A DNA stretch of 64,000 nt, taken from an uncultured Lachnospiraceae bacterium (GTDB lineage Bacteria; Bacillota; Clostridia; Lachnospirales; Lachnospiraceae). A program made the translations under genes and the position numbers. Under the pieces are notes generated by a model, which was not told where the DNA came from, did not search any database, and saw only the letters and a program-made list of their open reading frames with translations. Below are positions 26,685 through 35,059 of this stretch, piece by piece. Every line of letters begins with the position of its first letter. Position 1 is the stretch's first letter. The stretch lies in assembly GCA_910586015.1 (NCBI GenBank), contig CAJUGJ010000008.1, positions 62,001 through 126,000 of the forward strand. Reading direction: 5' to 3'.

Positions 26685-27032
26685 TTACATTCTATTTTCT
26701 TTTTCTTGCTGATAGAGCAGATAATCTATGTATTTACGTGCCTGTGCTGCACTTTCTTCATCTAACTGCTGATAAAGATTGAAAAAATCTACAATTTCTT
26801 TATCTAATACTTCTCCACCAACAGGAAGATAAGCGTCAGTGATACCAAGTAGATAGTCACAAGACACATCAAAATACTTCGAAAGTGCGATCAGTTTTTC
26901 AAAAGACGGTTCATTACGTTTGGATTCATAATTAGAAATTGCCGTAGGCTTTAATCCTAAAATGTCTGCTAGTTCACTTTGTGTCAGTTTATGCTTTTGT
27001 CTTAGCTGTTTTAATCGTACATTAAAATTCAT
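26685..27032 (-). CDS. XRE-family transcriptional regulator
   Basis: A 115-residue protein. The N-terminal helix-turn-helix is complete (RLKQLRQKHKLTQSELADIL followed by PTAISNYESKRNEPS, about 5-60), with the CDYLLG motif after it. The C-terminal 45 residues are acidic and helical, probably for dimerisation. The gene is divergent from the kinase at 27274, and its promoter region contains AT-rich near-repeats (TATATTA/TAATATA type) where it might bind. The target is not otherwise evident. Confidence 0.88.
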   Translation of the reverse strand: MNFNVRLKQLRQKHKLTQSELADILGLKPTAISNYESKRNEPSFEKLIALSKYFDVSCDYLLGITDAYLPVGGEVLDKEIVDFFNLYQQLDEESAAQARKYIDYLLYQQEKENRM

Positions 27033-27083
27033 TTGTCTGCCTCCTCATTTGTCTGAGTGATCGTATATTAATAGATATTATAT

Positions 27084-27113
27084 ATTATATACCTGTTTTA
27101 GATAAAATGTCAA
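27084..27113 (-). promoter_or_regulatory. sigma-A promoter for the XRE regulator
   Basis: On the minus strand TTGACA (27108-27113), an 18-nt spacer, then TATAAT (27084-27089). Confidence 0.65.
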
Positions 27114-27218
27114 CAGAAAAGGTGAAGAATATAAAAAAACAACACAAAAACTATTTTTTAAGCCACTATTATCGAAAAAAAGTTGCTAATTCGTGAAGAA
27201 CGGAAAGAAAGAGACTGA

Positions 27219-27247
27219 TTGACAAAGTCAATTCATTCAAGTATGAT
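27219..27247 (+). promoter_or_regulatory. sigma-A promoter for the sensorless kinase
   Basis: TTGACA (27219-27224), a 17-nt spacer, then TATGAT (27242-27247). The start point should be near 27254, only about 8 nt before ATG 27262. This supports the TTG start at 27274. Confidence 0.7.
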
Positions 27248-27273
27248 GATAGTAATTAGAGATGGAGGAAAAA

Positions 27274-28266
27274 TTGGAAGAAAAGCAGACAAAAAAAGAA
27301 TGGATGGCAAAAATAGTACATGAATTAAGAACCCCAGTTAATGGAATTTTAGGATTGACAGAAGAACTATTAAAGACAGATATAACTCCATTTCAAAAAG
27401 AAGACTTAGAGTTCATCCTTCGTTATTGTGTAAATATGACAAAATTGATTGATAATTTTTTGGATTTTTCTAAAATAGAAGCGGGTAAACTAATTTTAGA
27501 AAAACAGGAATTTAATTTTCGTCAGTTTTTAAAAGAATTTATTGTAATATATAAAAAGCAGATACAAGCAAAGGGATTAGAATTGTTTATCTGTATTGGA
27601 GAAGGGATTCCCTCTCATTTAATTGGAGATAAATTAAGACTAGAACAGATTTTAAATAATCTGTTTTCCAATGCAATTAAATTCACTCTAAAAGGATATA
27701 TTTATTTTAGAATAGAAAAGATTAAGAGATCAGAAAAAGAAATTGAACTTTTATTTGAAATAGAAGATAGTGGAATTGGAATTTCTAAAAAGGAATGTGA
27801 TTGTCTTTTTGAGGATTTTTCGCAAGCCAATGATTCGATTGCAAGAGAGTTTGGAGGAACTGGATTAGGACTTATAATTAGTAAACAGTTAGTAGAATTA
27901 ATGAATGGGACAATAGGGGTAGAAAGTCAAAGGGGAAAAGGAAGTAAATTTTTCTTTTCTGTAAGTTTTGGTTTAAGTAAAAATAAACAAGACAGTGATT
28001 CGAAAAAATGGTATAAAGATAGAAACAAGGTAGTAAGAGAAAAAAAAGGAAATAGACAATTAGAACAGTTAAAAAGATATATAGAATTAAAAGAATGGAA
28101 GAAAGCAGAAACTTTAGCAGGAATCATAAAACATAAGATAGCAACACAGGATGAAAAATTAAAACAGAGCATATTTCGACTAGAGTTAGATCTTAGAAAA
28201 AAGGACTATGATCGAGCAGGAAAACAAATGGAACAGATCATATCCATTGCCAGACATAAAAAGTAA
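27274..28266 (+). CDS. soluble histidine kinase without sensor domain
   Basis: A 330-residue protein. TTG 27274 has GGAGG at 27264-27268 at ideal spacing; ATG 27262 overlaps that site. There is no membrane segment or sensor module: HisKA begins almost at once (IVHELRTP, His about 16), followed by the N box (EQILNNLFSNAIKFT), EDSGIGIS and GTGLGLIISKQL. The ATPase core is typical of hybrid kinases (FSQANDSIAREFGGTGLG) but no receiver follows. The last 75 residues are charged helices resembling the tail of the kinase at 6459. It may act with a partner sensor, or be a trimmed descendant of a hybrid kinase. Confidence 0.82.
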   Translation: MEEKQTKKEWMAKIVHELRTPVNGILGLTEELLKTDITPFQKEDLEFILRYCVNMTKLIDNFLDFSKIEAGKLILEKQEFNFRQFLKEFIVIYKKQIQAKGLELFICIGEGIPSHLIGDKLRLEQILNNLFSNAIKFTLKGYIYFRIEKIKRSEKEIELLFEIEDSGIGISKKECDCLFEDFSQANDSIAREFGGTGLGLIISKQLVELMNGTIGVESQRGKGSKFFFSVSFGLSKNKQDSDSKKWYKDRNKVVREKKGNRQLEQLKRYIELKEWKKAETLAGIIKHKIATQDEKLKQSIFRLELDLRKKDYDRAGKQMEQIISIARHKK

Positions 28267-28291
28267 AATTATAGGAGGAAAAGCATAACAC

Positions 28292-29773
28292 ATGGGAAAA
28301 AAAGATATGTATCTTGATTTTAAATCAGGGAAAAAAAAGCTAAAATTTAAACCAAAGCGTTTCCCAAAAGAAAAACGTCGTATTAGAGCTGTCCTATGGA
28401 TTTTTATGTTGGCTATTTTAGCAGGAGTTGGAACATTTTTCGCCACTTATCATTTTACAAAGGATACGAAAGAATCTGAACTACAACATGAAAGGACACA
28501 ACAGAAATTATTAATAGCTCAACAAAACAGCGAGGCAGGTCCGTTTGGTCTTTGGAGTGTACCAGAAGAAACACAAATAATAGAACCTGAACAAGAAGAA
28601 CCAAAAGAAGAGTGGATGGCAGACTTTGTGGATACTAGAACTCCTGTAAAAGTGAAGGGAATTTATATGACATCAGACGCAGTAGTTAAAAGTTTAGATC
28701 GCCTAATAGGACTTTTAGATCGTACAGAACTTAACACTATGATAATTGATATCAAAGATGATGATGGTCGCATCACTTTTGCAATGAATGGGGAAAAAAT
28801 TGATGAATTTGGTACAGCTAGAAACTTTATTCCAGATATTAAGGCAATGATTTCTAAATTAAAAGAACATAATATCTATGTAGTTGCAAGAATTGTGGCA
28901 TTTAAAGATCCGCTACTTGGGAAAACCCGTCCTGACTTAGTGCTGCATAAAAAAGATGGATCGATCTATTATGACTATAGTAAACTTACCTGGCTTAATC
29001 CATTTAAACAAGAGGTATGGCAGTATTTAGTGGAAATTGCATCTGAATGTGCAAAAGCAGGATTCGATGAAGTTAATTTTGATTATGTCCGTTTTCCAAC
29101 GGATGGAAAGATTGGAGAGATTGATTTAGGTGAGGAAGCTGGAGAAAAAACAAAAATTGATGGGATTACAGAAGCAGTAAAGTATTTGTGTGAACAGATA
29201 AAACCGATGGGAATTTATGTTTCGGCAGATGTATTTGGTGGTATTATTACCAGTACTATAGATCAAAGAAATGTTGGTCAAGACTATGTAGAACTATCAA
29301 AGTATTTGGATTATATCTGTCCAATGATCTATCCTTCTCATTATGCCAATGGATATTATGGAATTGACTATCCAGATACAAAACCTTATGAATTAATGTT
29401 TCATGCTCTTTCTGATTCAAAGAAGGTATTAAGTGCAATTGAAGAAGGAAAACATAAAGCAAATGTTCGACCATGGCTTCAGGATTTTACTGCTTCATGG
29501 CTAAAACATTATATTGTTTATGGAAGTAAAGAAGTAAGAACCCAAATTGAGGCGGTTTACGACGCAGGATATGAGCAATGGCTACTCTGGAATGCGGCGA
29601 TGAATTATACGGAAGGAGCGTTAATGACAGAAGAAGATGCAGATTATGCGTTTTTACATCGTCCTACGCCAACCCCAATACCAACGCCAACTCCAAGACC
29701 AGATGCTACGCCAACCCCAAAGCCAAATACTGGACAGTACTATGAATCACCATGGAAGGCAGACGAGGAATAA
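28292..29773 (+). CDS. putative glycoside hydrolase, DUF4015 family, membrane-anchored
   Basis: A 493-residue protein. A basic N-terminus is followed by one membrane helix (about 35-55), so the rest should face outside. The main domain (about 115-440) fits the DUF4015/GH13-like TIM-barrel family: VKGIYMTSDAV, NTMIIDIKDDDGRI, EVNFDYVRFPTDG, YVSADVFGG and VRPWLQDF. The acidic residues expected at barrel-strand ends are present. A Pro-Thr tail (about 460-480) suggests a wall-spanning linker. The substrate is unknown. The ribosome site GGAGG is 25 nt behind the kinase gene, so the two may be co-transcribed. Confidence 0.82.
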   Translation: MGKKDMYLDFKSGKKKLKFKPKRFPKEKRRIRAVLWIFMLAILAGVGTFFATYHFTKDTKESELQHERTQQKLLIAQQNSEAGPFGLWSVPEETQIIEPEQEEPKEEWMADFVDTRTPVKVKGIYMTSDAVVKSLDRLIGLLDRTELNTMIIDIKDDDGRITFAMNGEKIDEFGTARNFIPDIKAMISKLKEHNIYVVARIVAFKDPLLGKTRPDLVLHKKDGSIYYDYSKLTWLNPFKQEVWQYLVEIASECAKAGFDEVNFDYVRFPTDGKIGEIDLGEEAGEKTKIDGITEAVKYLCEQIKPMGIYVSADVFGGIITSTIDQRNVGQDYVELSKYLDYICPMIYPSHYANGYYGIDYPDTKPYELMFHALSDSKKVLSAIEEGKHKANVRPWLQDFTASWLKHYIVYGSKEVRTQIEAVYDAGYEQWLLWNAAMNYTEGALMTEEDADYAFLHRPTPTPIPTPTPRPDATPTPKPNTGQYYESPWKADEE

Positions 29774-29807
29774 TTTTTAAGTAGTAGCAATTTTTACCGG
29801 ACAGTAC

Positions 29808-29836
29808 TTGCACATTGTTGAATTTTATGATACGAT
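29808..29836 (+). promoter_or_regulatory. promoter for the sigma/anti-sigma pair
   Basis: TTGCAC (29808-29813), a 17-nt spacer, then TACGAT (29831-29836). It could be read by sigma-A. An autoregulated ECF promoter was not identified. Confidence 0.5.
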
Positions 29837-29928
29837 GTGTGTGCCAAAAGGACAATTTTTAAATTACGTGCAAGATGTCGATTATATTCGGGTATAGATC
29901 AATGTGCGTGTTCAAGGAGGGAAACAGC

Positions 29929-30513
29929 ATGACAGATGAAGAAATAGTTGAATTAATTCTTCAGCAAAATGAAACTGGACTGTCTATGCTGGCAGAAAAA
30001 TATGAAAAATTACTTATTTATATTGCAACAGCTATCCTTGGAAACAGAATTAGAGATATCGAAGAGTGTGTGAATGATACCTATCTCAAGCTTTGGAGAA
30101 ATATCGAACACTATGATATGAAGAAAGCATCTCTTAGAACATGGTTAAAGGTCATTGTCAGAAATACTGCACTAAACCGTTTGAGGGATATCAAAAAACA
30201 TGAAGAAAATCTTCATATTGAAGATTTCTCTGATATCGCTGCTGCCTATGCCGATTGTAATCAGAACATTGAAAATCAGATAACAGGAAAAGAACAGACA
30301 AAGCATTTGAATGAGGTGATCATAGCATTATCCAGAAGGGACAGGGAATTGGTATTGCGCCGATATTTCTACTTACAGTCTTCAAAAACAATTGCAAAGG
30401 CGATGGATATGACTATAAATGCAGTAGATAGTAAGCTGTCACGTCTTCGAATAAAAATGAAGCGTTCCTTCGACGAACTGGAATCAGAGGAAAGGAGGAA
30501 TTTAGGTGAATGA
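29929..30513 (+). CDS. ECF-like sigma-70 family RNA polymerase sigma factor
   Basis: A 194-residue sigma factor. ATG 29929 has AGGAGG at 29915-29920; the longer frame from 29875 has no such site. Region 2 is seen at LAEKYEKLLIYIATAIL with IEECVNDTYLKLWRNIEHYD and RTWLKVIVRNTALNRLRD. Region 4 is seen at LSRRDRELVLRRYFYLQSSKTIA with DMTINAVDSKLSRLR. No regions 1 or 3 are present, so it is of the extracytoplasmic-function type. The next gene overlaps its end by 8 nt and encodes a small membrane protein, a typical anti-sigma position. Confidence 0.88.
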   Translation: MTDEEIVELILQQNETGLSMLAEKYEKLLIYIATAILGNRIRDIEECVNDTYLKLWRNIEHYDMKKASLRTWLKVIVRNTALNRLRDIKKHEENLHIEDFSDIAAAYADCNQNIENQITGKEQTKHLNEVIIALSRRDRELVLRRYFYLQSSKTIAKAMDMTINAVDSKLSRLRIKMKRSFDELESEERRNLGE

Positions 30514-30748
30514 GCAAATGCTAGTTGACTTAATGGGGGATATTGATCTATCCTTACTGGAGAATGATTGGCTGGAACGTGATTTAAAGTCCATTGAAGC
30601 AAAACTTACGGGATCGGTTCAAAAGATCAAAAAAAGGGTGAACCGTTTGACTGGAATTCTTTCAGGAGTCGCAGCGATGGTTGTGGTAATTACCAGTTTG
30701 GCTATGCTCTTTCTCCGTAAGAAGGGAGCAAAGTTCGCCGTGTTGTAA
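30506..30748 (+). CDS. short putative anti-sigma membrane protein
   Basis: An 80-residue protein starting at GTG 30506 with AAAGGAGG upstream, overlapping the sigma gene by 8 nt. The N-terminal half is acidic and helical (LMGDIDLSLLENDW) and could hold the sigma factor. A basic stretch and one membrane helix (about 47-70) follow, and the protein ends ten residues later. Anti-sigma factors of this kind usually continue with an extracytoplasmic sensor domain, which is missing here. No zinc (HxxxCxxC) motif is present. The role is inferred from position and layout only. Confidence 0.6.
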   Translation: MNEQMLVDLMGDIDLSLLENDWLERDLKSIEAKLTGSVQKIKKRVNRLTGILSGVAAMVVVITSLAMLFLRKKGAKFAVL

Positions 30749-30795
30749 ACAGGGTGTTCTATATATAAAATTAATATGAAAAAAGGAGAGTAACA

Positions 30796-31029
30796 ATGTT
30801 TGACAGAATTAAAGAAATCATTGCAGAACAGTTGAATGTGGATCAGGACAGTATTATGATGGATTCTTCCCTAAGAGATGATTTAGGTGCGGATTCTTTG
30901 GATTTATTCCAAGTAGTGATGGCATTAGAGGAAGAGTATGAACTTGAGATTCCTTCTGAGGATTTAACCGATGTCAATACGGTAGAAGATGTAATTAATT
31001 ATTTAAAGAATAAAGGAATTGAAGAATAA
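30796..31029 (+). CDS. acpP: acyl carrier protein
   Basis: A 77-residue acidic four-helix protein with the phosphopantetheine attachment site Ser34 in LGADSLDLF. AAAAAGGAG lies before ATG 30796. It carries the growing acyl chain in type II fatty acid synthesis. It heads the fab/acc cluster and is separated from fabD by a GC-rich hairpin that probably lets acpP be expressed more strongly than the rest. Confidence 0.94.
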   Translation: MFDRIKEIIAEQLNVDQDSIMMDSSLRDDLGADSLDLFQVVMALEEEYELEIPSEDLTDVNTVEDVINYLKNKGIEE

Positions 31030-31051
31030 GACCAATTAAAAGCAAAAATGC

Positions 31052-31137
31052 AGTCTGCCAAAAGCCGTAGAACCGGCGGTTTCTTTCTAGTAATAAAAAA
31101 GAGCCGCCGGAAAAAAAGCTTATCGGCAGATTTTTTC
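31052..31137 (+). terminator. nested GC-rich attenuator-like hairpin between acpP and fabD
   Basis: The outer arms TCTGCC / GGCAGA enclose an inner stem CCGGCGG / CCGCCGG, and a run of six T follows at 31131-31136. This is far more GC-rich than its surroundings. It would act as a partial terminator or processing site. Confidence 0.7.
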
Positions 31138-31168
31138 TATCTATAGATGCTAAGGATGGAGGATAAAA

Positions 31169-32092
31169 ATGGGAAAACTGGCATTTCTTTTTCCAGGACA
31201 GGGAGCTCAATATACAGGAATGGGAAAAGATTTTTATGATAATTTTAAAGAATGTAGAGAGATTTTTGAACAGACAGAACAAATGCTTGACATAGATATG
31301 AAAAAACTTTGCTTTGAACCAGACGAAAGATTAAACCAGACAGAATATACTCAAGCAGCAATGATGACAACAATGCTTGCTATGCTAATCCCTATTAGTA
31401 AACAGGGGGTATATGCAGATGTATGTGCAGGGTTAAGTTTAGGAGAGTATGCGGCATTAACTGCCTGTGGAGTAATGGATCCTTTAGATGCTATCCGACT
31501 GGTTCGAAAAAGAGGAATTTTAATGCAGGATGCAGTTCCACAAGGTGGAGCAATGGCAGCAGTATTAGGAATTTCCGCTGATTTAGTAGAAAGTATCTGT
31601 GAAAAAACAAAAGGTCTTGTAACAGTAGCAAATTATAACTGTCCAGGACAGATTGTAATTTCTGGAGAAGAGGAAGCGGTTAAATTGGCGGGAGAGTGTT
31701 TAATGACAAGCGGTGCAAAGAGGGTTGTTCCATTAAAGGTAAGCGGCCCATTCCATTCTCCAATGCTAGAACAGGCAGGAGAAAAACTAAAGGAAGAATT
31801 AGAAGATATTACAATTCATTCATTAAAAGTTCCCTATGTGGCAAATGTAACAGGAACATATATCACAGATTCTAACCAAGTCAAACCTCTCCTTGCAAAA
31901 CAGGTGGCATCTTCTGTACGATGGCAGCAGAGTATGGAAGCTATGATTGCAGATGGTGTAACCACATTTTTAGAGATTGGACCGGGGCGGACACTATCTG
32001 GATTTGCGAAAAAGATAAACAGAGAAGTTACGGTTGTTTCTATAGAAAAAGTGACAGACTTAGAAAAACTAGATCAGATTAGAAATATATAA
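31169..32092 (+). CDS. fabD: malonyl-CoA:ACP transacylase
   Basis: A 307-residue protein; GGAGG precedes ATG 31169. It moves malonyl from CoA to ACP. The family start FLFPGQGAQYTGMG is present. The nucleophile serine lies in GLSLGEYAAL, where the common GHSLG has Leu in place of His. The catalytic His is in GPFHSPML, and the C-terminal EIGPGRTLSGF is typical. It is the first gene after the acpP hairpin and is 17 nt ahead of fabG. Confidence 0.93.
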   Translation: MGKLAFLFPGQGAQYTGMGKDFYDNFKECREIFEQTEQMLDIDMKKLCFEPDERLNQTEYTQAAMMTTMLAMLIPISKQGVYADVCAGLSLGEYAALTACGVMDPLDAIRLVRKRGILMQDAVPQGGAMAAVLGISADLVESICEKTKGLVTVANYNCPGQIVISGEEEAVKLAGECLMTSGAKRVVPLKVSGPFHSPMLEQAGEKLKEELEDITIHSLKVPYVANVTGTYITDSNQVKPLLAKQVASSVRWQQSMEAMIADGVTTFLEIGPGRTLSGFAKKINREVTVVSIEKVTDLEKLDQIRNI

Positions 32093-32109
32093 GTAAACGG
32101 AGGTTTAAG

Positions 32110-32850
32110 ATGTTAGAAAATAAAATCGCATTAGTAACAGGTGCGAGTCGTGGAATTGGAAGAGAAATTGCAAAAAAATTAGCTTCCTGTAACGCTTTTG
32201 TTTTTGTAAATTATTGTGGCTCAAAACAAAGGGCAGAAGAGACAGTAGAAGAGATTAAAGCATTAGGTGGAAGAGCAAAGGCTATTCAAGCAGATGTTGC
32301 AGATGCAGATGCAGTTTCTAAAATGTTTGATGAAATTTTACAAGAGTATAAAAGATTGGATATTTTAGTAAACAATGCAGGCATTACAAAAGATAATTTG
32401 ATCTTAAAAATGAAAGAAGAAGAATTTGATACAGTCATTAATACAAATTTATATGGTGTATATCACTGTTTAAAACATGCAGCAAAGCAGATGTTAAAAC
32501 AAAAAAGTGGTAGAATTATCAACATTTCTTCTATTAGCGGAGTAATTGGAAATGCAGGACAGATCAATTACTGTGCAGCGAAAGCAGGAGTGATTGGAAT
32601 GACAAAATCTTTGGCTAGGGAACTAGGTTCAAGGGGAATTACAGTAAATGCAGTAGCCCCTGGATTTATTACCACAGAAATGACAGATAAGCTATCAGAA
32701 CAAATTAGACAAGACCTTTTAGAAAAAATTCCTCTAAAACGTTTTGGAGATGCAAAAGAGATAGCAGCAGCCGTAGCATTTTTAGCATCAGAAGAAGCAG
32801 CTTATATTACTGGTCAGACTATTCAGATAGATGGCGGCATGGGAATGTAG
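32110..32850 (+). CDS. fabG: 3-oxoacyl-ACP reductase
   Basis: A 246-residue short-chain dehydrogenase. The NADPH-binding motif TGASRGIGREIA is at the N-terminus. NNAG and the catalytic set are present: Ser of NISSISG, then Tyr and Lys of YCAAKAG. The C-terminus ends GQTIQIDGGMGM, as in FabG. It reduces 3-oxoacyl-ACP in each elongation round. GGAGG precedes the ATG. Confidence 0.94.
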   Translation: MLENKIALVTGASRGIGREIAKKLASCNAFVFVNYCGSKQRAEETVEEIKALGGRAKAIQADVADADAVSKMFDEILQEYKRLDILVNNAGITKDNLILKMKEEEFDTVINTNLYGVYHCLKHAAKQMLKQKSGRIINISSISGVIGNAGQINYCAAKAGVIGMTKSLARELGSRGITVNAVAPGFITTEMTDKLSEQIRQDLLEKIPLKRFGDAKEIAAAVAFLASEEAAYITGQTIQIDGGMGM

Positions 32851-32864
32851 AAAGGAGTTTATTT

Positions 32865-34097
32865 ATGAAACGGGTAGTTGTTACTGGAATGGGACTTATC
32901 TCTCCAATCGGCAATGATGTTCCTACTTTTTGGGATAATGTAAAACAAGGAACCGTTGGTATTGGAGAGATTACGTACTTTGACACTTCTGAGTATAAAG
33001 TAAAATTGGCAGCACAAGTAAAAGATTTTTGTGCCACAGATTATATGGATGCAAAAGCGGCAAAGCGAATGGAGGCATTTTGTCAATATGCAGTAGCGGC
33101 AACTTCACAGGCAATTTTAGATGCCGGGCTAGATCTTTCAAAAGAAGATCTTACTAGAATTGGAGTAAGTATTGGTTCTGGTATTGGAGGACTACAAGCG
33201 ATTGAAAGAGAGCATAAAAAGCTTTTAGAAAAAGGACCAAAAAGAGTGAATCCACTGTTAGTACCATTAATGATCCCAAATATGGCAGCAGGAAACGTTT
33301 CTATTATATTTGGATTAAAAGGAAAGTGTCTTAATATTGTTACTGCTTGTGCTACAGGAACACATTCGATTGGAGAAGCTTACCGAGCAATTCAATGGGA
33401 AGAAGCAGATGTCATGGTATGTGGAGGAACAGAAGCAGCAATTACTCCACTTAGTATTGCTGGCTTTAGTGCTTTAACTGCATTATCAGATACATCTGAT
33501 CCAAATAGAGCTTCGATTCCATTTGATAAAGATCGCAATGGCTTTGTTATGGGAGAAGGAGCAGGAATTGTTATACTAGAATCTTATGAACATGCAAAAA
33601 AGCGGGGAGCAAAGATTTTAACTGAGGTGGTAGGATATGGTGCAACAGAAGATGCGTATCATATTACAGCACCTTGCGAAGATGGAGAAGGAGCAGCAAG
33701 AGCAATGCAAGAAGCAATGAAGCAGGCAGATATTTCTCCAGAACAATTAGATTATATTAATGCACATGGAACCAGTACACAAATTAATGATCGTTGTGAA
33801 ACATTTGCAATTAAAAAAGCATTGAAAGAGGCAGCAAATAAAGTAAATATCAATTCTACAAAATCTATGATAGGGCATCTACTTGGAGCAGCAGGGGCAG
33901 TTGAATTTATTACAACGGTAAAATCTGTTCAAGAAAATTATATTCATGCTACAGTTGGTCTATTAGAATCTGAACCAGAATTGGATTTAAACTATACAAA
34001 AGAGCCATGCACAGATAGAATAATAACGTATGCAATGAGTAATTCTTTAGGTTTTGGCGGACATAATGCGTCATTACTCATAAAAAAGTGGGAATAG
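32865..34097 (+). CDS. fabF: 3-oxoacyl-ACP synthase II
   Basis: A 410-residue condensing enzyme. The active-site Cys is in TACATGTHSIG and the two histidines are in HGTSTQIND and GHLLGAAGAVE, the C-H-H triad of FabB/FabF. The N-terminal VVVTGMGLISPIGNDV and C-terminal NSLGFGGHNASL are standard. It elongates acyl-ACP with malonyl-ACP. AAAGGAG lies 8 nt before the ATG. Confidence 0.95.
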   Translation: MKRVVVTGMGLISPIGNDVPTFWDNVKQGTVGIGEITYFDTSEYKVKLAAQVKDFCATDYMDAKAAKRMEAFCQYAVAATSQAILDAGLDLSKEDLTRIGVSIGSGIGGLQAIEREHKKLLEKGPKRVNPLLVPLMIPNMAAGNVSIIFGLKGKCLNIVTACATGTHSIGEAYRAIQWEEADVMVCGGTEAAITPLSIAGFSALTALSDTSDPNRASIPFDKDRNGFVMGEGAGIVILESYEHAKKRGAKILTEVVGYGATEDAYHITAPCEDGEGAARAMQEAMKQADISPEQLDYINAHGTSTQINDRCETFAIKKALKEAANKVNINSTKSMIGHLLGAAGAVEFITTVKSVQENYIHATVGLLESEPELDLNYTKEPCTDRIITYAMSNSLGFGGHNASLLIKKWE

Positions 34098-34114
34098 ATA
34101 AGGGGGAAGTGTAA

Positions 34115-34570
34115 ATGCAGTTACAGGAGATGATAACTTTAATACAAACCGTTTCGGATTCCAAACTTACCGAATTTTCTTATGAAGAAAACGGCGTAAA
34201 GCTTTTCCTAAAGAAAAAAGATCAATCACAGGACAGTAAAACAATCTGTGAAACACAATCATGTCAAAATACAAACATTTCTTCTGAGAAAATTGCGGTT
34301 GAATCGAGTTTAGATACAGCTGCTGAAAGAGAACGTGGAAAACAAATTACTTCTCCAATGGTTGGAACTTTTTATATAGCTCCTTCCGAGGGTGCAGAAC
34401 CATATATTTGTGTAGGAGACTCTGTAAAAAAAGGACAGATTGTTGGAATTGTAGAAGCGATGAAATTAATGAATGAGATCGAATCTCCTTATGATGGAGT
34501 TGTAGAGGAAATTATTGCTGAAAATAAAGAGATGGTCGGATTTGGGCAAGTGTTAATCCGACTTCGTTAA
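34115..34570 (+). CDS. accB: acetyl-CoA carboxylase biotin carboxyl carrier protein
   Basis: A 151-residue protein with an N-terminal dimerisation region, a Ser/Glu/Thr-rich linker and a C-terminal biotinyl domain. The biotinylated Lys is in EAMKLMNEIE. The domain opens with SPMVGTFYIAPSEGAEPY. It carries carboxybiotin between AccC and AccAD. It lies in the usual place between fabF and fabZ. Confidence 0.94.
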   Translation: MQLQEMITLIQTVSDSKLTEFSYEENGVKLFLKKKDQSQDSKTICETQSCQNTNISSEKIAVESSLDTAAERERGKQITSPMVGTFYIAPSEGAEPYICVGDSVKKGQIVGIVEAMKLMNEIESPYDGVVEEIIAENKEMVGFGQVLIRLR

Positions 34571-34613
34571 TATTTGAAAATGTAATGTTTTGGATAACAA
34601 GATGGAGGCTAAA

Positions 34614-35042
34614 ATGAAGTTATCAACAAAGGAGATTATGGAAATTATACCACATCGGAGTCCATTTCTTTTAGTAGATCAGATTGAAGAGTTAGAACCA
34701 GGAGTAAAAGCTGTCGGAAAGAAATGTGTTTCTTATAATGAACCTTATTTTGTTGGACATTTTCCAAAAGAACCTGTAATGCCAGGTGCATTAATTATTG
34801 AGGCATTAGCTCAGGTTGGTTGTGTAATCTGTCTTTCTATGGAAAAACATCGTGGAAAAACAGCCTATTTTGGAGGAATTAACAGAGCTAGATTTCGCCA
34901 TAAGGTAGTTCCGGGTGATGTTTTAACATTAGAAGTAGAGTTAATTAAATGCAAAGGACCAGTTGGAATTGCAATGGCAAAAGCAACCAATGGAGAGAAT
35001 TTAGTTTATGCAGAAGCAGAGATAACATTTATGATTGGATAA
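34614..35042 (+). CDS. fabZ: 3-hydroxyacyl-ACP dehydratase
   Basis: A 142-residue hot-dog-fold enzyme. ATG 34614 is chosen because TGGAGG at 34603-34608 is its ribosome site; earlier in-frame starts at 34590 and 34602 precede or overlap it. The catalytic His is in IIPHRSPFLLVD and the acid in PGALIIEALAQVG. GHFPKEPVMPG is typical. It dehydrates 3-hydroxyacyl-ACP to the trans-2-enoyl form; the reductase for the next step is not in this cluster. Confidence 0.94.
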   Translation: MKLSTKEIMEIIPHRSPFLLVDQIEELEPGVKAVGKKCVSYNEPYFVGHFPKEPVMPGALIIEALAQVGCVICLSMEKHRGKTAYFGGINRARFRHKVVPGDVLTLEVELIKCKGPVGIAMAKATNGENLVYAEAEITFMIG

Positions 35043-35059
35043 TCGAAGGAGAAGTTACT

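Noticed and set aside
30749..31168. FapR or FabT operator near acpP
   Set aside because: I looked for the known palindromes around the acpP and fabD starts and found none convincing.
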